From Stentor coeruleus (lineage: Eukaryota; Ciliophora; Heterotrichea; Heterotrichida; Stentoridae): 36,450 bases of DNA. The first letter of the stretch is position 1. Every line of letters starts with the position of its first letter. The notes below the pieces were generated by a model that worked only from the letters and a program-made list of their open reading frames with translations, did not search any database and was not told where the DNA came from. Positions 18,144 to 31,400 of the stretch are shown here, piece by piece. Made by a program: the position numbers and the translations under genes. The stretch spans positions 1-36,450 of the forward strand of contig MPUH01000758.1 in the NCBI GenBank assembly GCA_001970955.1. The letters run 5' to 3'.

Positions 18144-21100
18144 ATGGATGCAAGACTTATTTACATAAACGGATTCGAATTCAATTCTTTAAAGAACTAT
18201 GCTGACAATTACATTAGCAGCACCAAGTACAATTTGATAACTTTCCTGCCTAAGTGTTTATTTCAGCAGTTCAGACGTATAGCAAATCTTTATTTCTTAG
18301 CAGTGGCAATTCTTCAGTCAATACCTTTGATATCCCCTTTACAGCCTTTTAGTGCTATAGCTCCTTTTGTTATAGTTTTAGCTGTAAGTATGATAAGAGA
18401 AGCTATTGAAGATTATCGTAGATATCGTTCAGATAAAGAAACTAATTCGACACCAGCGTTTAAATATTTTCAAGAATTTGAGTCTATACCTTCATATAAA
18501 ATTAAAGTTGGGGATATAGTTTTAGTTAAAAAAGACCAGGTTTTTCCTTGTGATCTGATATTTTTATCAAGTTCAGAAATGAATGGAGTTTGTTTTATTG
18601 AAACTTCTAGTCTTGATGGGGAAAAGACTTTGAAACCTAGACAAGCTTTTGCCCCAACTTGTAAGACTGTAAAAGATAAGGGAATTATTAGACTTTTTAA
18701 TTTGATTGAAGTTGAAAAACCTAATGCGAGATTGTATCAGTTTCATGCTATGATTCATTATAATAACAAAAAATTCTCTTTGGATAAAAACAATTTGCTC
18801 CTGGCTGGGGCATTTTTGAGGAACACTTCTTGGGTTATTGGGGTTGCTGTATATACTGGAACAGATACAAAATTAAGAATGAATCTCATGGATAGGACAT
18901 TCAAACAAAGCACTATCGAGAAAAAAGTAAACAAGTACATTATATTCATCATAATCATGCAATTAAGTTTATGTATAATCCCAGCAATATTTGGTGCATA
19001 TAATACATCAAAATGGCATGCTCATTCCTATATAGACTTCACAACCTCATCTTTATTCAATGGTTTCCTTCTTTTCTTCACATATTTCTTATTAATGAAC
19101 ACAATGCTCCCAATATCTCTAATAATCTCTTTAGAAATTGCAAAAATGATCCAAGCATTTTTCATGCAACAATCATTAGACATGTATAGTGAACTACGAG
19201 AACAATCTTGTAAAGTTTTCTCATCAAGTCTTAACGAAGAACTTGGTATGATCAAACATGTTTTTACTGATAAAACAGGTACTTTAACATGTAATCGTAT
19301 GAAATTCAGATTCTGCACAATTGGTCAAAGGCTTTATGGGTACTCAAGTTGTAAACTAGATGAAGGAATTGAATGTTTTTCCCCAAATCATTTAGAAGAT
19401 GACCTTTTTGGTCCAGTTCAAGGCGAGTTTATCCCATTTAGAATGACTGTTGGTAAGATGGTCTTAGAAGTTAAAGATCATAAACAACTTGCTGATCAGT
19501 TTATGAAATGTATGACATTATGTCATGAATGTATGATTGATAAAGATACAAATAAATATATAGGCCCTAGTCCTGATGAAATTGCTTTACTTGAAACCTC
19601 ACAGAAACTTGGTTTTTATTATAAATCGCCTATAGATCAGATAATAACAATTAAAGTTATGCCATATGGTTGTAGGAATCTTATAGTAAAAGAACAATTT
19701 CAATATTATTGTACTTTAGAGTTTAATTCTGATAGAAAAAGAAATTCGATTATTGCTAGAGATATGAGCACTGGGTTTATTATGCTTTATACTAAAGGAG
19801 CAGATAATGTTATTATGAAAAGGCTTTCAAAGTATAATTTGAAATGCAATACTGAGAAAATTAATAAAGACCTTTTGCAGTTTTCTAAAAGAGGGTATAG
19901 GACTTTATTATTAGCGTTTAGGATTATTGGGGAAGAAGAGTATAAGGTATGGAAGATTAAATATGATAATGCTGCTAATGCGATTTATGATAGAGAAGAA
20001 CAGATTGCAGCATTAGCTGATGAGATTGAGAAGGATTTGATATTGCTAGGATGCACAGCTGTTGAGGATTCATTACAGGAACAGGTACCAGAGACTATAT
20101 CTGAGATTTTAAATGCAGGAATTAAAGTGTGGATGCTTACAGGAGACAAGCTAGAAACAGCAATAAACATCGCTAAAACATGTGGTCTAGCAAACTCAAA
20201 CACAATAGTAAGCAAATGTCGATCAATCGACGTAGATCGTTGCAAAGAAAAACTTGAAAAAATCCTCAAAAAACTCTCCAACACAGATGGTAACGCAATC
20301 CTAGTCGTTGAAGGTGAATCCCTAGAAGTAATCCTTTCTTCAANAATCGACGTAGATCGTTGCAAAGAAAAACTTGAAAAAATCCTCAAAAAACTCTCTA
20401 ACACAGATGGTAACGCAATCCTAGTCGTTGAAGGTGAATCCCTAGAAGTAATCCTTTCTTCAAACCCATTCTGCACTTGTATCGACCTTTTCTTCCAAGT
20501 CTCAGAAAAATGCAAAACCGTAGTTTGCTGTAGAGTAAGTCCAGGACAAAAGAAAAAAGTTGTCACAATAGTAAAAGAAAAATATAAAAGCATAAGTTTA
20601 TCTATAGGTGATGGGGCAAATGATGTTAGTATGATCCTTGAAGCAAATATTGGTGTTGGAATCTATGGTGAAGAAGGTATGCAAGCAGTTCAAGCAAGTG
20701 ATTTTGCTATAGGTGAATTTAGATTTTTATGGGATTTAATCTTAAACCAAGGCCGTATGAACTATATCCGCCAATCAGAAATGATTTTCTATTTCTTTTA
20801 CAAAAACATGGTTTTTACTTTACCTCAGTTTTATTTCGCTTTTTATTGCTTTTATAGTGGACAAACTGTTTATGATGACTGGTATATAACTTGTTATAAT
20901 ATGATATTTACTGCTGTACCACTTATGATGAAAGCTGTTTTTGATAAGGATTTTATTGTGGATAAAAAAAGTCCTTTATTTAACCAACAGAAAATTATGC
21001 TTCCAGGAACGTATAAGCTTGGTAGAGATAATATGGTGTTTACAGCGAAGAACTTTGCATATTGGATTTCTATTGGTTTTCTTCATTCGGGGATTGTGTT

Positions 21101-21527
21101 TTTTGTCCCTTTATTTGTATTTAAAAAAGCTGTTTTGACAAGTTTTGGGAACAATGCGGACTTTTGGGCTTTTTCTATGACTTCTTTTACGAGTGTGATA
21201 CTTTTGGTTAATATAAAACTTAGTCTTACTATACGTTTTTGGACTATTTGGCATGTGATTTCGATATTAGTTTTGAGTATTGGGTTGTATTTTGGGTTTA
21301 TTATTATTTATGATATGCTGCCTTATGCTGCAGGGTCTACTATCAGCACAATTGTTAGTTCTGGTGACACATTTTTTACTATACTTTGTGTATTGAGTAT
21401 GTGCCTTTGTCTTGATATGGCGATTTTCATATTCCAGAAAATTATTACCCCAAATTTATCTGATGAGTTGATAAGGAAAGGAAAAAAAGGCAAAAATCAT
21501 TTCTCAGTGATGCCTATAAATAATTGA
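18144..21527 (+). CDS. P4-type ATPase, phospholipid flippase
   Basis: P4-ATPases move phospholipids to the cytosolic leaflet of eukaryotic membranes. The N-terminus has FLPKCLFQQFRRIANLYFL, typical of the family. The actuator loop reads LDGEKTLKPRQA, the helix 4 motif is PISL, and the phosphorylation site is DKTGTLT (D376). Nucleotide-domain and hinge motifs are YTKGAD, LTGDKLETAINIAKTCGL and GDGANDVSMI, and the C-terminal membrane helices are present. The assembled protein is 1127 residues, but residues encoded by 20225-20463 include a 40-residue duplicate around the N at 20344; the true length is probably about 1087. Most family members have DGET where DGEK is seen here. A CDC50-type partner is usually required; none is seen in this window. 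Confidence 0.95.
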   Translation: MDARLIYINGFEFNSLKNYADNYISSTKYNLITFLPKCLFQQFRRIANLYFLAVAILQSIPLISPLQPFSAIAPFVIVLAVSMIREAIEDYRRYRSDKETNSTPAFKYFQEFESIPSYKIKVGDIVLVKKDQVFPCDLIFLSSSEMNGVCFIETSSLDGEKTLKPRQAFAPTCKTVKDKGIIRLFNLIEVEKPNARLYQFHAMIHYNNKKFSLDKNNLLLAGAFLRNTSWVIGVAVYTGTDTKLRMNLMDRTFKQSTIEKKVNKYIIFIIIMQLSLCIIPAIFGAYNTSKWHAHSYIDFTTSSLFNGFLLFFTYFLLMNTMLPISLIISLEIAKMIQAFFMQQSLDMYSELREQSCKVFSSSLNEELGMIKHVFTDKTGTLTCNRMKFRFCTIGQRLYGYSSCKLDEGIECFSPNHLEDDLFGPVQGEFIPFRMTVGKMVLEVKDHKQLADQFMKCMTLCHECMIDKDTNKYIGPSPDEIALLETSQKLGFYYKSPIDQIITIKVMPYGCRNLIVKEQFQYYCTLEFNSDRKRNSIIARDMSTGFIMLYTKGADNVIMKRLSKYNLKCNTEKINKDLLQFSKRGYRTLLLAFRIIGEEEYKVWKIKYDNAANAIYDREEQIAALADEIEKDLILLGCTAVEDSLQEQVPETISEILNAGIKVWMLTGDKLETAINIAKTCGLANSNTIVSKCRSIDVDRCKEKLEKILKKLSNTDGNAILVVEGESLEVILSSXIDVDRCKEKLEKILKKLSNTDGNAILVVEGESLEVILSSNPFCTCIDLFFQVSEKCKTVVCCRVSPGQKKKVVTIVKEKYKSISLSIGDGANDVSMILEANIGVGIYGEEGMQAVQASDFAIGEFRFLWDLILNQGRMNYIRQSEMIFYFFYKNMVFTLPQFYFAFYCFYSGQTVYDDWYITCYNMIFTAVPLMMKAVFDKDFIVDKKSPLFNQQKIMLPGTYKLGRDNMVFTAKNFAYWISIGFLHSGIVFFVPLFVFKKAVLTSFGNNADFWAFSMTSFTSVILLVNIKLSLTIRFWTIWHVISILVLSIGLYFGFIIIYDMLPYAAGSTISTIVSSGDTFFTILCVLSMCLCLDMAIFIFQKIITPNLSDELIRKGKKGKNHFSVMPINN
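20225..20463. repeat. 119-bp duplication flanking a single N inside the flippase gene
   Basis: Positions 20225-20343 and 20345-20463 match except for C at 20279 versus T at 20399, a synonymous change. One N lies between them at 20344. The 120-base period keeps the frame by chance and inserts a duplicate 40 residues in the region before the hinge motif. An unmerged contig overlap, possibly from two alleles, explains this best. Confidence 0.95.
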
Positions 21528-21706
21528 ATTTTTATAAATAGCTTAATTGATAGGTCTGCTTAATGCAGGCGATAAACATTAATTTAATATCTTAATAAAT
21601 AGCTAAAAAAAAATTTTTTTATATGAAATGTAGCATAAATAGGGATGACTAATAGAATATATAAATCAATATGAGATAACTTAAGAGCATATGCTAATAA
21701 TTATAT

Positions 21707-22396
21707 ATGATCAGAAGGTTCAGCATAAACCTTGGGAATTACAGCAAAATACAAGTCCAAACCTTGAAAGATGAGCTTTTCCTAGTCAACCTCAACGACC
21801 AAGTTGTAGGGAAATTAAACAAACAAAAAGCTCATCTAAACGAATGGATCTACTCAAAAGATGCCTTACCTCACCGGGCCTTTTCAGTTTTTATCTTCAA
21901 CACAAAAGACCAGCTTCTCCTCCAACAACGAAGTGCAACAAAAATCACATTTCCCTTATTTTGGACAAACTCATGTTGTAGCCACCCAATAAAACACGAC
22001 AAATCCGAAGGAATCGTCTTAGAATCCTATCATCGAACACATTTTGAACTTGGCCTTGATCTAACACAATATGGACATTCACAAAAACTAGTCCAAAAAG
22101 TCCTTTACAGGGCAAAATATGATGAAAACTGGGGAGAATATGAATTAGACTATCTAATATTCGTCAAACTTCATGATAATTTCACTAGTTTCAAGCATAA
22201 TAATGATGAAGTTGTAGATGTACAATGGATTGATAAAAAAAATGTACATGATTTTGTGAAAAATACTGACAAAGTAACACCTTGGTTTAAGAGAATTGTT
22301 CAACAAACTGAGTTCGAAAAATGGTGGGAAAGTTATATGAAAGATGATAAAAAATCTTTTGCTGGCAACACTATAATACAACTAGCAGGGGAGTAA
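21707..22396 (+). CDS. IDI1: Isopentenyl-diphosphate delta-isomerase, type I
   Basis: The enzyme interconverts isopentenyl and dimethylallyl diphosphate for isoprenoid synthesis. The 229-residue protein belongs to the Nudix fold. It shows LPHRAFSVFIF, LLLQQRS, KITFP..WTNSCCSHP with the predicted catalytic cysteine C91, a degenerate Nudix helix (ESYHRTHFELGLDL) and WGEYELDYL, whose E144 and E146 are the expected acid and metal residues. Length and all key motifs fit the family. The first 15-20 residues (MIRRFSINLGNYSK) could be a weak organelle-targeting sequence, but this is uncertain. It lies 179 bp after the flippase gene and converges with the dynein gene (50 bp between stops). Confidence 0.95.
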   Translation: MIRRFSINLGNYSKIQVQTLKDELFLVNLNDQVVGKLNKQKAHLNEWIYSKDALPHRAFSVFIFNTKDQLLLQQRSATKITFPLFWTNSCCSHPIKHDKSEGIVLESYHRTHFELGLDLTQYGHSQKLVQKVLYRAKYDENWGEYELDYLIFVKLHDNFTSFKHNNDEVVDVQWIDKKNVHDFVKNTDKVTPWFKRIVQQTEFEKWWESYMKDDKKSFAGNTIIQLAGE

Positions 22397-22446
22397 AAAT
22401 AATGTTTAGTTTAAAAAATGGGCTATTTGTAAATTGTAGATTAAAA

Positions 22447-25400
22447 TTAGTCATTTAATTGGCATAAAAGAGCTGCTCCTCTTAAAGTCCAGTGCTCAGG
22501 AGATTCTTCAGTTGGTAAGTCGATAGCCAATATGAAATTTGTTGAATGCCCAGTAGTTGATAATACTCCAGCTCTGACTGAGGTTTTATATACAGGGCAT
22601 TGATAATCTTGTTGAGAAGTTTCATAATCCTCAGTAGGTAAAAAGTGAATCGCCGGCATTTTACAATAAAGTTCGCCTGGCATTTGATCTTCAATAAGCC
22701 TTAAATCCCTATCCCATCTAGCTCCATCTAAAAACAACCCATAAACATAAACCCCATCAAAAGCTCCTTTTTGAATCTCTTCTTTTTCTTGATCAAGGAC
22801 ATTAAAACTAAACTTTATTCTATCAATCGACGTTTTTGTCCTTCTTGAATAAGTTTGCAAAGTCCCTGTAATAAATGATTGAGGGAAGAAAAACCCTGAC
22901 AACCAGTAACAAGAAGGGTTACCTTTTTTTAACCATTCTTCCATAAAACTCACCCTATCTTTTAAATCAGAAACCCATGATGATAATGGTTTTAAAGATG
23001 GATATGATACTCTTTTCCAATTAGGAGGTACTTGGAATTTTAATATAGCTGAGTACATATCATCTAATTCTTGCGACATAACAATTTCTCCTTTTATAGC
23101 TTTTTGTAAATCCAACATAGAGCTCTTCATTTTTTTAAGTAAACCATTAAACCTTTCGATTTCATGAAGGAGTACTGTTGTTAAAGATGGCATTAAATCA
23201 TATTCAGCTTTAACAAAAAGGTCAGTTAATCCAGTTTTAGGGTCTAAAGGTTCAGGTATACTTGATAATACAGTCTGAATAAACTCCCCAACAAGTTCAT
23301 CACCACTTTTCCCACCACTTGTAGTACTTTCTCTAGGCTGTATAGACAATATAGTCTCAAGAACTTTTTCAGACTCTTGGGTTTGATAAGAAATATTCGC
23401 GTTTTCATGAAGGCCAAATATTTCAGGTAGGTCATTAAATGGTAATTTATCTATATACGCTTTATATATATCAAGTTTTCCTTCACTTGGAGCATAATAT
23501 ATCCCAGATTCACTAAACATATAACTATCTTCAAAAATATCTGGATTATAAAATTTCTTTAAAGTACATAAAAGACAGCTTCTATCCCATTCATCAGTAA
23601 CTCTACCACCATAATTAATATGCCCAGTTAAATATATAAGAGCTTCCCATGGGACATCTTCATTTTCTTCTAAGAACTTTTTTAAGAATTTTTTCGATGT
23701 ATCAAGATCTGAATTGTTGAATTCGTATTTTATATTAAAACCTAATGGGCCGAATTTTCTTCTTTCTTGTACTGTAGCATGGAAAAAAGTTAACGCGAAT
23801 AAAAGTTTTTTCCAAGCCCCAGGTTTTGAAGACTCGTTTAATAAATCTTCGTTTATTTCAGAATATATGCTTTTAAGATTTGCTTTTATACCTCGCGGGG
23901 GCTCGGTAGTCATTTTAAGTCCATTTTGTAAGACACTAACTGGGAAATAATCTGTAGGCATTGATGTGAGAAAAAGTCTAAAAGTCCCAAGGATAAAAGT
24001 ATCTTCTTGAAGTTCTTGTACTAGTTTTTCAAGTTGAGGCATCCAAGATTTAGCTAAATGGCAATTTTGTAACACAAGCCAACGACCACTTTTTTTTGCT
24101 TGATTAAGCTCTTCTTGTGCTCTTGGCCCTTGGCCCTGGCCAAGGGAAATTATTGTAACTTTATCACTCCAATCCATATGATGAGCGAAATTCATTAAAG
24201 ATATTGTTGGATCTGCACCTTGAGATAAAACAAATATTACAGGAGTTTGTTTATCACTATCAGCATATAATTTATCCATAGTAGCTGGAGGGCTTTCAGT
24301 AAAAAACTCCCCAATACTTTTTTTCACATATTGAATAAATGCTAATAATAACTTATCAGTCCTTAAACATCTTACAATAAGTAATTTAGTAAAATCATCA
24401 AAATTCATATCCCAATTGCCAGGAAGTGAAGAGTTATACAAATCTGAGCTTTGTGAGTATTTAATCCAAATATCAATATCATTAGTTAAACTCTTACATA
24501 AGCCATCTAAAGATGGGATTTGTTTTTCCATAGAGTAAATAAGTTCCCAATTGTTTTTTGATATAAGCATTGGATTAGGGTTTGGTGGTACTTTACCTTG
24601 AATTAACCCTGCACCTCTAAGTAATAATCCCCAACTTGTACTTGATATAATTCCAGCATTACGTTTTATTGAAGTTCCTATTAAAAATGAAAATATGTAT
24701 TTATGGGTTTCAAAAAGCCCACGACATATGTTTGAATATATATTTCTTGTTATAGCTTCTATAAGTATACTTAAACGTTTTTCTAAATCTTTTGATGGTT
24801 CAGCATTTTCTATAGATGTGTTGAAGAGTTTTTTAATATAAACTAAAGAGTATTGATACATTGGGTCGATTCTTGACATCTCGACTACAGTAAAATATAA
24901 AATCGCCCCTCTGATTGCGATAACCCTATATTTTTCTCTAACTTGATTAAGATTATATTCGATTTGTGTAGCTTCTTGCATTCTTTCTGATATAACTCTA
25001 CTTGTGTGTTTTGATTTCTGCATAGTTTCAATAAGTTTTGTATCGTCAAGGATATTTCCAGTTGAATCGCCTATAAGTTGGAGGATTGAGTCTTGTATTT
25101 CTTTAAGTATTTTATTATCAGCAGCCATTTGTGTTATAAGTTGAGTTTTTTGTTTTTCTACTTGGTTGTTTTCTATACATACCACATCGCCTAAAAGCTG
25201 CTCTTCAAGACCTGGGAAAGTAACAGTGAAGTTGATGATGTTAACTTTGATTGAAACTTCTGGAAGATAATGTGGATTAGGTAATTTTGTTGTTAGATAC
25301 AAGCGAAAAGATGGATCGTAGTTGATATTACTATCTCCAAGACGTAAGAGAATCCTCCCATCAGGTTCTTTAAAATATTGTTTAGATATCACCGGGTCTA

Positions 25401-28400
25401 CTGTCGGATCTAAACTCTCCCCGAGGTCTTCAAAAAGTATCGGTTTCCCATTAGAAATACACTGTTCTAACAACCTTATAAACTCTTTAGCTTCTTTTTT
25501 GCTTTTATCTGAATTGTCCTCAAAGTTTCTCATTTTTAAAATTTTTATATCATTAACTTTTTCCATATTCTTAATCCAATTATGCGCTTGCATCTGTGGA
25601 TCTATCATTAATGGCCATCTTTGTGATGTTACAGCAATAATCCCATTAACAACAGATACTGAATCAGTTGGCAAACCGGCAATATTCCAATCTTGTATCT
25701 GTACAGGAGTCGCTAATATTTTTTCTAATGAAAAATCTTCAGCACAAGGAATTTTAAGCTCATTACATCTTGCAAGCCATTTCGAAATAAGATTTTTTCT
25801 ATATGCCCCAGTAAAAGGACCTAAATAAGACACACAAGCAGCTGAAAGAAATACATTCCCCAATATAACTTCAATATCTTTTTTCAACTGCTGAAGACTT
25901 TCTTCCCATCTTACCCCTTCATCTCCTAATAAATCAAGTAATAACTCAGCTCGAATAAGTCTAATTTTAGTAGTATCAATATCTTTTTCTAATCTTATCA
26001 TCCTATCTTCAGTTGCTTGACATTCTTCTTTTAAGTTTTGGACTTTATCTTGTACTTCTTGTAACTCTTCTTCTTTATCTTTAAGTTTTTTAACATCAGC
26101 TTCAAGTTTTAATTGCATCTGCATTACACGTTCTTTTTTAGGTTTTACTACTTCAAATGCTTCAGAATATTGATTCATAGCTAAACTCCATGTACATAAT
26201 GATTTTGCTGCTTGGGATTTAGTTCCTATTTGTTCAGGTTCATATTCAGGTTTTGTTAAATAATGTTTTAATTTGCGAAGGATACTTTTTGGAATATCAT
26301 CTTTATTATAGTTTCTAAGACGGTCTAAAAAGTCCATTCTGCTTATAACATGAAGAACAGAAGGCCAGTCTGTAGCTTCTGATAATAAAATACATACGGA
26401 TTCTAAAACCATTTTTACAGCAGTTGGTGGGCTTTTATAGTTTTTCATTTCATAAATATCTTTTGGGTTTATAGAATCAAGAGCTTTTAATGCACGTTCT
26501 AATATAGGCATAGCTTGGGCAAGTTCTTCTTCAGCCTCTTCAGCTTTAGCTTTACATTCCATCATTTGATGATTCACAATTTCCTTTTCCCTTTCAACTG
26601 TTTCTCTTAGGATTTCTGCTGATTTAGTCTCTTTTTGCACTTCTTTGAAATACTCTTCGGTTTTTTTTTTCTGGATTTCCAACTCAGGGGCCATTTTCTG
26701 CAAGTTGTTTTGCAAGGTATTTACAGTCTCACGAGTAGTCCTTAGGTTATTCAGCCCATTTTCCAAACGGTTTTTCGCTAGATTAGCTTGATATTTCTTT
26801 TTTTCTAATTGCGAGATATAAAAAGATATCAAGTCCAAATAACTTTTAGGTGTTGTGTACATTTTTCTTCGTAATTCCATATAAAATACTTCAGCAGCTT
26901 CTTCAACTGAAGTATGAATTTCCATACACATAGTAGATAATGCTTTTTTTAAATCTTCAGTTATTAGAAGATCTTTAATAAACTGTGAAGACACTGATAA
27001 TAAAGCTTCTTCTGGCCATTTACTAAACCAATCTAAAGTTGCACAATTGACTATAGAAGGAAATTTCCTACATCTTATTCTTAAAGTCTCACCTACTGGA
27101 GACATACATAAGACTATATGTAATCTATCTCTAACCCTTTGAACAAAAGTTGAATATATAACATCTGTAGTATCTGGAAGTTTCATTTTACCTACAACTT
27201 CAGGTCTTAATCTATTAACAATCCCATCAACATCTTCTTTTTCAAACAAACTTGTAACTTCCCCAGTATTCAATATACTATTAATATCTTCTAAAAAACT
27301 CTCACTAGATATTTGTGTATCTGTTAATATAAAAGCTAAATTTCGACCTTCAACACCAGAAATTTCCATCATTTTTTTCAAATCTTCTCTAAATGAGTCT
27401 AAAGAATAGTTTTTTGTTAATTCGATTTGATAATTGGAATATGATAAAATATGTGAGGATAAAATTGTTAAAGTTTGTTTACCACTACCACCAACACCTA
27501 TTAAAAGCATGTTTCCACGTGGTTGTTTTAATGTTCGGGTTATACGAAGAATATGCTCGACGGCTAAATCGAAAAAGACGAGATTCATTTTTTTAGTACT
27601 TGAAGTGTTGTAGTCGTCTAGTTTTATATAAAGTTCTTTGAGGAGTTTCTTTTTATCAGCAATTTCTTCATAGGTGTGAATTTCTTTGTTTAGGTTAAGG
27701 ACGGAACTGAAGAGGATTTTTTTATCTTCAAAAATGTCTTGATGAGTCCAGGAAAGTCGGAATTGTCTCATTATCATATCGGAAAGTTGTTCGGTAAACC
27801 AACGGGTATCTTCGTTGTTAATAAGACGATCATGAAACACTCTACAACATTCATGAATCCAAAGTTTGGCCATCTGATCACTATTAGGTAAAGACTTAGG
27901 TGATGCCATAAGTATACCCTGAAAAACTTTTGAAACATCTCTAAGATTGAACATATAATGAAACTTAGTCGGTGTAGGTTTCAAAGTTGTTATAATCCTA
28001 AAGTATATTTCAATTGTAGAATTGACCACAGCTTCTGAGGTTTTTTTAACAATATCAGGGAATGATGAGTCTAAAAACCCACTTAAAAGGCTTCCGAATA
28101 TTTTTCCTAAGGTTTTAAACGAAGGTTCTGGTAAGCCAATAATATTAAAATGCCTCATAAATCTTGCTGACATATCATTTCGTCCACCTCCAGGTGGCGC
28201 ACAAGCACAAAGAAGCATAAAATTGCTGATTTTTTTCCAAAACAGTTTATGCCTATCATAAAACCCTCTAAAATCCAAGAAACTTCTAAGTAATTCAATA
28301 GGTGGCTGAGCTCCATATATCTCAACAGAAGGCATGCTTACATCATCAATAAAAATCATGAGTTTTTTATTCCCAACAGCTGAATAAAACCCTTTAGATT

Positions 28401-31400
28401 TCCTCTCAACCTTACTTTCTATAGTAATTTGTGTCCTAAGACTTGATGTTTGTGCTGAAAAGTTCATAAGAACAGGTTCAATTTCTCCTTCTGAATTCAT
28501 TTTTGATATAAAAGAACTGATTATTACCGATTTACCCACTCCAGTTTCCCCAGTTATAAGCACAGGTTTATTTTTCATATATAATAACCCTAATATATGT
28601 TCAAGTGTTGTAGTATCAATAGTCGGCACCACAAGGGAAAAATATGATTTTTCAGGGTCATATATAAACTCAGGTACTTTTTCAGTCCAATGTTTAAAAG
28701 TTTTCCCAAGTAAATAATAATCATAAAGAGTATCTTGAATTGGTAAAACTATAGAAGAAGAGAATATTGATCTAGAATAATCTGAAAACTTTTCTCTACT
28801 ATTTGATTTTATTGCCCCACCAATTCCCCATATAAAAGCAAATACAAACAGTGCAGTAAAATATTTAATTTTATCTTCTAAAGCTTCAGGGAGTTTATGT
28901 CCGCTTGCTGGGTCAAAGAAAATCTCTAGGAATTTACACACATTGCCTGCACATTGGATTTCACTTGTGACTACTGATTCCTGTATGCTTTTTTTGAACT
29001 TTAGCATTGGGGGAAAAGCCATTTCAAACATTTTGACTACAGCTGATCTGAATTCTCCCTGCTCTTCACTTATATTAGTTTGCACCCAGCTTTGAACATA
29101 AGGTTTCCATCCTAAATCTTCTTGTGATAAATATACCATACCACATCTTGATACTGTAGCTGGAGATGCTACAGCTAAATCTTGGACTTCAAAAAGTATT
29201 CTCATTTGTGCTCTTAATTTAATTCTCTCACCATTAGCTAAACATAACATCATATTATCATCAAGGACAGTATTCATATTTTCAATCCATAAAGAGTCTA
29301 CAGGTCCATCAAAAACTACCCATTTCCTATCTTCTGATTTATCACTTGATGCATTTCTCATAATACTCGAAGCAAGACCTTCTTTCCAATCTTGTGTTAA
29401 AGGATTAACTTCACCATAAAGTTCACCCATTGATATGCATTTTGGGTTCATTATTGTCATATCAACTTTTTGAAACCTAATATCTCGAGATAATTTTTCT
29501 CTTAAAGTTGATAATGAAATACTTAAAACTTTTAAACATGAAGATTTCCCACTACCAGTCGGCCCTACAAGCATAACTCCAAACCTAACTGTTAATGTGT
29601 CAAAAAGCTGAGACACTTTTTTTTCAAATTGTTTAACTTTTTGAAGCTTTAAAGATAATATTGTATCTGATATCTGTCTTTCTAAATCACCTGGAGAGTT
29701 TTCACCTATATTGATAGTTGGGAATAAATCTTTGACTAAAGCTTCAAATAAAGGTATATCATGGGATATAAATTTAGGGATATTAGAATCTCTCATTGCT
29801 CTTATAAGAACAAGATCTTCACTTAATGTTGGACTATTACGTTTAACTTCTCCTGCCATGACTAAAACGCTTTTTACAGCTCTCATACCAAAATCATAAT
29901 GGTCTTGTTGAGATAACTGCTCAGATGCTAATTTATAAAGCTGGACCATTTTTTTACTTAGTATTTTCGCTTCAGAGAAACCTTCAGCAAAAAGCATTAT
30001 TTCAGCTATCATTGCATAATCTGGAATCATCATAGCTACTGGTCTGAAACATACTTTCAAATTATCAGGAAGTTCAGTTCTTCCAGCATATCCAGGATTC
30101 ATTGTAATAAATACCCCACAACTTTGTTTTAATGGGATTACTGAATCTTCAAATAAAAACTCTGCAGAATTTTCTCTCATAGCATTTTGTATTGTTAATA
30201 ATTGTTGAGCTATAACTGATAAAACTTCAATATCGATTCTGTTGAATTCATCTAAACAACTCCAAGCACCTTGTTGAGCTAATCCTGAAAAAAGTCTTCC
30301 CATCATTTTATATGTTATTTGTTCAGAGCAGTTAAAAACTACACATTGCATGCCAATTGCTTTTGCGAGATCTTTTGTTGATTCAGTTTTACCAGTACCG
30401 GCTGGTCCTGCTGGTGAAGCTCCAAGTTTTATGTTAAGAGCACTTGTTATTGTTATCCAGCATCGATCTGTTAATGGGGTAATGACAAGTCTTGATGTTG
30501 CTCCCATATATTCATAGCCATAAAAAAGTAGTGCATTGATTTGTCTTACGATTATAATATCTTCTTTTTCCCAATAATACCTCAATTGTTGCTGCCACAG
30601 AAAATCCTGAACACTTTCAACCCCTTCATTTTTCAGCATGTCTACAATATCCCTAGAATGCACATCAGTAGTAATCAGCGCTACAATAACTTTTCTTTGT
30701 AAAGGTGTTAAAGCTCCTCTAACTAATTCAACAAGGTTATGCAATTGTGAACTATTCACTGAAAACCATTCATCAAGAGCATTTGGGTTTTCAGACATAG
30801 ACTCAATAGCAATTTCAGATTCATTACACCAAGATGCTTGTATATTTGTAGCAATAATTTGCCCAGGGTGTTTTAATACCCATTCTTTCCTTTCAGTATT
30901 TTCCAAATCTTCTTTACCAATAACCATAAGTTTAGTCAAAATCTCAACCATAGCAGTCTGAACATTACTAAGCCATTCTTCAACATTCCCTCTAGCTTTT
31001 AATATTTTCCCAGCAAAACCTACTTTTTCCCCTTCTTGTGATTCCATTGCATAAATATCAACACTTTTAGGATCACTACCAAAATCTAAAGCATAAATAT
31101 TATCAAAGCATTTCTTCAAATGAGGTTGAACTTTTTGTATATCTTGAGAATTAGCAAGTATTTGTAAAAGCTCATCATCTGATAGAAAATAAAATCTTGG
31201 GAATACTCTACGTTTTGTTTCTAAGTATTTGTTTAGTTGTTTTTGAACTTGGTCTAATGTACCATTATGACGTTTTAATTCAGATAAAAGTCCCATTACA
31301 CCAACTGTAGCTCTTAAGGCTTGGTTTCTGTTAGAGGTTTTTTTCATAAGGTTTTTGAAGAATTTGTCTACAGCGTCAAACATGGCACTTTCGTTATGGA

